Shown: one piece after another, positions 17,297 to 19,814 of the stretch | How positions within the stretch are numbered: the first letter of the stretch is position 1 | Layout of the letters: every line of letters begins with the position of its first letter | NCBI GenBank assembly: GCA_023388075.1 | Contig: JAEWGX010000060.1 | Span: 1 to 19,814, forward strand | Direction of reading: 5' to 3' | DNA length: 19,814 bases | DNA from: Pseudomonadota bacterium | GTDB lineage: Bacteria; Pseudomonadota; Gammaproteobacteria; Burkholderiales; Burkholderiaceae_E | Program-made: the position numbers and the translations under genes | The notes under the pieces: generated by a model | Databases searched by the model: none | What the model was told of the DNA's origin: nothing | What the model saw: only the letters and a program-made list of their open reading frames with translations

Positions 17297-18541
17297 CTAG
17301 CCCCGTGCCTTCCAGTCCGGCACCGGGAAGACCGGCGCCATCTGGGCGGCCTCCTTGGGCAGGACGACGACCGGCTGGCCGTTGCGGTTCTGGATGCAGG
17401 CCGACGAGATCTTCGTGTTCTGCCCCTTGGCGTCGAAGCCGATCGGCCCGCCCACCATCATCCGCTCGGCGATGTCGGTCTTGCGGATGGCATCGGCCAG
17501 GGCCGTGCCGTCCGTGCTGCCGGCGCGCTTGAAGGCATCGGCGGCGATCATCATCGCCTCGAAGGTGAACCCGACGTTGAGCGCGTGGAACATCAACTGT
17601 TCCTTCGGGAACTGCTTCCTGAACGCGGCCTCCACCCGCTTGCTGAGCGCCGCGTTCGGGTTGTACCAGGGCACGTTAGAGATGCAGTAGTCCGAGTACT
17701 TCGCCCCGAGCGCCTTGTAGAACTGGGCCTCGTACATGCCGGGCGATCCCGGACTCATGACCGCCTGGGGCGACCAGCGCTGCTTGACCAGCTCCCGCAC
17801 CAGCAGGATCGCGTCGTTGAGGCGGCTCACCAGCATGATGAAGTCGGCCTGGGTCGCCTTGGCCTTGGCTACCTCCACCGACAGGTCGCGCGCCGCCGGG
17901 TCGTAGGAGATCGTGTCGACCACCTTGAACGGCAGGTAGTCCAGCTTCGGCAGGATCGCGCCGATGCCGCGCGCCATCGATTGCCCGAAGGTATCGTTGA
18001 CGTGCATGAAGACGGCGGTCCGGGGCGCGGACTGCGTCGCCTGGAACAGGTCGCGGAACAGCGACAGCCCGTTGTGGACCAGGTCCACCGCCGTCGGAAA
18101 GTTGCGGAAGGTGTACTTGTAGCCCTGCTCGGTGATCTGCGGCGCCGCGGCGATGTTGATCACGAAGGGGATCTTGCGCTGCTCCGCCACCTGGGCGATG
18201 GCCGAGGCGGCGCCGGAGTCGAAGGGGCCGACCAGGATCTGCGCGCCGTCGTTGATCAGCTTCTCCGCCCGCGCCCGGGAGACCTCGACATTGGTCTCGG
18301 TGTCCGCGTTCATCAACTCGACGTCGACACCGTACATCTCGCGCAACAGCGCGGGCGAGATGTCGGCACCGAGCTGGCAGGACTGGCCGATGAAGGCCTG
18401 GGTGCCGGAACGCGGCAGCAGGACCCCGACCTTGAGCTTCTGCGACTGGCCGCGGACCAGCGCCGGTGCTGCCAACGTGCCGCTTGCGACCGCCGCCGTG
18501 GCGGCCATCCGGTTGAACTCGCGGCGGGTGACCTGGGCCAT
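17297..18541 (-). CDS. livK: LIV-type ABC importer periplasmic substrate-binding protein
   Basis: The protein of 414 residues is a type I periplasmic binding protein (Peripla_BP_6 class), the receptor of the adjacent importer. Its first ~32 residues form a probable Tat signal: TRREFNR, then a hydrophobic Ala-rich stretch and APALVRGQ. The mature part starts KLKVGVLLPRSGTQAFIGQ, contains INDGAQILVGPFDSGAASAIA and VFMHVNDTFGQSMARGI, and ends with a WKARG tail. The ATG at 18541 has an excellent GGAGGAG upstream. Substrates in this class include branched-chain amino acids, amides, urea and aromatic acids. The sequence alone does not say which, so the gene symbol reflects position in the operon. 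Confidence 0.92.
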   Translation of the reverse strand: MAQVTRREFNRMAATAAVASGTLAAPALVRGQSQKLKVGVLLPRSGTQAFIGQSCQLGADISPALLREMYGVDVELMNADTETNVEVSRARAEKLINDGAQILVGPFDSGAASAIAQVAEQRKIPFVINIAAAPQITEQGYKYTFRNFPTAVDLVHNGLSLFRDLFQATQSAPRTAVFMHVNDTFGQSMARGIGAILPKLDYLPFKVVDTISYDPAARDLSVEVAKAKATQADFIMLVSRLNDAILLVRELVKQRWSPQAVMSPGSPGMYEAQFYKALGAKYSDYCISNVPWYNPNAALSKRVEAAFRKQFPKEQLMFHALNVGFTFEAMMIAADAFKRAGSTDGTALADAIRKTDIAERMMVGGPIGFDAKGQNTKISSACIQNRNGQPVVVLPKEAAQMAPVFPVPDWKARG

Positions 18542-18636
18542 GGTGTCTCCTCCTCGTGATTGGGGATTGTCGTTTTGCCGTGAGGCTATCACGACTGGGG
18601 GACCGCGCCGAAGCCGGTCGCGCAGCGGTGTGCTGC

Positions 18637-18918
18637 CTATTGCTCGAGCCCTCGGCAGAAGCCGATCACCTCTTGCGCGGTCTTGTCGTAGTGGCTCCCG
18701 AAGACGGGCATGTGCAGGTGCGGCTCCACCAGCATGTAGCCGGCATCCGGGAGGTAGCCGGGGCGCTTCGAGCGCAGCACGCGCAGACCGACGGCAGCGG
18801 CCGCCTCGTGGGCCTCGTCGGCGAGCGCTTCGGCGAGCGCTTCCTGCGTGCGGCCGGCCGGGAAGTCGAAGGTCGCTGCGGCGCGCAGACGGCCGCGCAG
18901 GCGTGGGAGCAGTCGCAT
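18637..18918 (-). CDS. Hypothetical protein, 93 residues, His-containing C-terminal motif
   Basis: I do not recognise this protein. The start ATG 18918 has GAGGGGG about six bases upstream, which favours it over a longer frame beginning at 19047. The N-terminus is basic (MRLLPRLRGRLR). Residues 24-45 are an Ala/Glu-rich probable helix. The C-terminal half contains PHLHMPVFGSHYDK with His67, His69 and His76, and Cys88 near the end; a metal site is conceivable but unproven. There is no signal peptide or membrane helix. It lies 95 bases upstream of livK on the same strand, so it could be cotranscribed with the importer, and it is divergent from the RHH gene across 161 bases. The frame, start and Shine-Dalgarno make it a likely real gene. 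Confidence 0.6.
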   Translation of the reverse strand: MRLLPRLRGRLRAAATFDFPAGRTQEALAEALADEAHEAAAAVGLRVLRSKRPGYLPDAGYMLVEPHLHMPVFGSHYDKTAQEVIGFCRGLEQ

Positions 18919-19009
18919 GCCGATCCCCCTCGTGGTCGCCGGAAGGCGGTTCGACGATTCTAGTACGGGGCCGGCGCCAGGACGACCGTTGCCTGGCATG
19001 CGAATCACG

Positions 19010-19038
19010 TTGCCCTGGGATGTGCGGATCATTAACAT
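19010..19038 (+). promoter_or_regulatory. Candidate sigma-70 promoter of the RHH-hyf operon
   Basis: TTGCCC (19010-19015) and TAACAT (19033-19038) are separated by 17 bases; each matches four of six consensus positions. The pair is 41 bases upstream of the RHH gene start. Inverted words TGTGC (19021-19025) and GCACA (19044-19048) flank the -10 symmetrically enough to be an operator. This is a prediction from pattern only. Confidence 0.35.
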
Positions 19039-19079
19039 CTGGTGCACACACCGCGAGGGGCCGACGGAACCCGAGGCCG

Positions 19080-19337
19080 ATGGAGCTCAAGACCGCGCGC
19101 CTGACCTTGCTGATCGATCCCGCCAAGAAGGCGGCGTTCGAGCAGCTCTGCGCGCGCCAGGACGTGACGCCTTCCCAGGTGGTCCGCCGGTTGATCCGCG
19201 AATACCTCGCCCAGCATGGCGTCACCTACGTGCCCAGTGGCGCCGTCTCGCCCGACGACGTCGCGGCAGGCGGCAAGGCGCCGGGCAAGGGGGCGCGCAG
19301 GGGGTCCGGAGGCAGGAGAGCGCCGCCGGAAAAATGA
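19080..19337 (+). CDS. Small ribbon-helix-helix (CopG/Arc-like) DNA-binding protein
   Basis: The protein of 85 residues has a ribbon-helix-helix pattern in its first half: a beta strand ARLTLLIDP (6-14), helix KKAAFEQLCARQ, a turn DVTPS, and a second helix QVVRRLIREYLAQHG. The tail (about 58-85) is Gly/Lys/Arg-rich (KAPGKGARRGSGGRR) and probably disordered, perhaps for nucleic-acid contact. RHH proteins usually repress their own operon as dimers. The ATG at 19080 follows GAGG a few bases earlier. The stop overlaps the next start (ATGA at 19334-19337), so the protein is translationally coupled to a HyfB-like membrane subunit rather than to a toxin; an antitoxin role is therefore unlikely. Confidence 0.75.
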   Translation: MELKTARLTLLIDPAKKAAFEQLCARQDVTPSQVVRRLIREYLAQHGVTYVPSGAVSPDDVAAGGKAPGKGARRGSGGRRAPPEK

Positions 19338-19814
19338 GCGCAGCCACCGCTGTCGGCCAGTGGCCGTACCTGCAATGGGTGCTGGCGGTGATCGCCGGAT
19401 GGATAGCTATCGGCTTGGCCGGGATCGTCGTCCTGCGCCGGCTGGAGGTGGTGGCGCGAACGCTGTTCCCGCTGGGCGGGGCGCTCGGGTTGCTGCTATT
19501 CGGCCTCGGCCTGGCCGCCGTGCTGGGCGAGCCGCAATCGCTGGTGTTGCCGCTCGGCCTGCCGGGCCTGCCGTTTCACCTGCGGCTCGATTCGCTCGCC
19601 GCTTTCTTCCTGATGGTGATCGGGGCCGGCACCGCCGGAGTCTCCGCCTTCGCCGCCGGGTACTTCCGCAAGGGCGAGGGCACCCCGCCAGGCCTGCTCT
19701 GCCTGCAGTACCACTTCTTCCTGGCGAGCATGGCGATGGTGGTCCTCGCCGACGACGCCTACGTCTTCATGGTGATGTGGGAGACGATGGCGCTGTCCTC
19801 CTACTTCCTGGTGA
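19334..19814 (+). CDS. Partial HyfB/NuoL-like proton-translocating membrane subunit (hydrogenase-4 type)
   Basis: Only the first 160 codons are present; the frame runs off the right edge. The start ATGAGCGCAGCC overlaps the RHH stop (ATGA). Several hydrophobic helices are visible (about 12-35, 42-62, 85-107, 121-140 and 143-160). The segment FHLRLDSLAAFFLMVIG, then the QYHFFLASMAMVVLADDAYVFMVMWETMALSSYFLV region, matches hydrogenase-4 subunit B and the antiporter-like subunits of complex I. Glu150 in WETMALSSYFLV corresponds to the conserved proton-path glutamate of helix 5. In other genomes such subunits head operons of membrane-bound [NiFe] hydrogenase or related complexes; whether catalytic subunits follow cannot be seen. 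NuoL or Mrp-type antiporter subunits are alternatives. Confidence 0.8.
   Translation, partial: MSAATAVGQWPYLQWVLAVIAGWIAIGLAGIVVLRRLEVVARTLFPLGGALGLLLFGLGLAAVLGEPQSLVLPLGLPGLPFHLRLDSLAAFFLMVIGAGTAGVSAFAAGYFRKGEGTPPGLLCLQYHFFLASMAMVVLADDAYVFMVMWETMALSSYFLV

Noticed and set aside
15328..17532. A 734-codon plus-strand frame opposite livM and livH
   Set aside because: It is polar and rich in Arg, Asp, His and Gln, antisense to two well-supported membrane permeases; it is a shadow.
19080..19337. RHH gene as an antitoxin of a toxin-antitoxin pair
   Set aside because: The coupled downstream gene is a multi-helix HyfB-like membrane subunit, not a small toxin, and the upstream neighbour is divergent.

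Overview
This window is GC-rich, densely coded chromosomal DNA that looks like a betaproteobacterium, most likely Burkholderiales. The pointers are the gene order (alaA-like aminotransferase, hom, thrC, molybdenum cofactor genes, clpB, with bcp and a Mth938-type gene divergent on the left), the style of the protein sequences, and an intergenic element resembling a repeat I recall from Comamonadaceae-type genomes. The organism assignment is inference from family knowledge; no rRNA or tRNA gene is present to fix it. Nothing in the window looks like a phage, transposon, CRISPR array or defence island. Apart from the left and right edges it reads as core metabolism.

Layout. (1) Positions 1-1070, minus strand: a Mth938-domain protein, the peroxiredoxin Bcp, and the first 56 codons of a further gene translationally coupled to bcp (possibly PhoH family). 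(2) Positions 1071-1375: a divergent intergenic region ending in a repeat-like, hairpin-rich stretch that abuts the start codon of the aminotransferase. (3) Positions 1376-9433, plus strand: alanine aminotransferase alaA, homoserine dehydrogenase hom, threonine synthase thrC, mobB, moeA, moaD, moaE, the fluoride channel crcB and an EamA-type exporter. From hom to crcB the gaps are 16 nt or less, or genes overlap, so this is probably one transcript joining threonine synthesis to molybdopterin assembly. (4) Positions 9458-10999, minus strand: a cardiolipin synthase with two HKD motifs and an unusual Ser/Gly-rich insert. (5) Positions 11216-13834, plus strand: the disaggregase ClpB, preceded by a good candidate sigma-32 heat-shock promoter. 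(6) Positions 13866-18541, minus strand: a complete branched-chain-amino-acid-type ABC importer in the order livK-livH-livM-livG-livF, then further upstream a 93-residue gene I do not recognise. (7) Positions 19080-19814, plus strand: a small ribbon-helix-helix protein whose stop overlaps the start of a HyfB/NuoL-like proton-translocating membrane subunit that runs off the right edge. This is the head of a hydrogenase-4/complex-I-like operon.

How the genes work together. Hom and ThrC supply two steps of threonine synthesis (homoserine, then phosphohomoserine to threonine; no homoserine kinase gene is seen here). MoaD and MoaE form molybdopterin synthase, MoeA inserts molybdate, and MobB is an adapter for nucleotide attachment. 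Bcp and ClpB are stress-protection functions. The Liv system imports a small amino-acid-like or carboxylate substrate that cannot be identified from sequence.

I did not find a convincingly new biological system. The points most worth a second look are the RHH/Hyf-like operon head at the right edge, the unknown His-containing gene at 18637-18918, and the long hairpin touching the alaA start codon.
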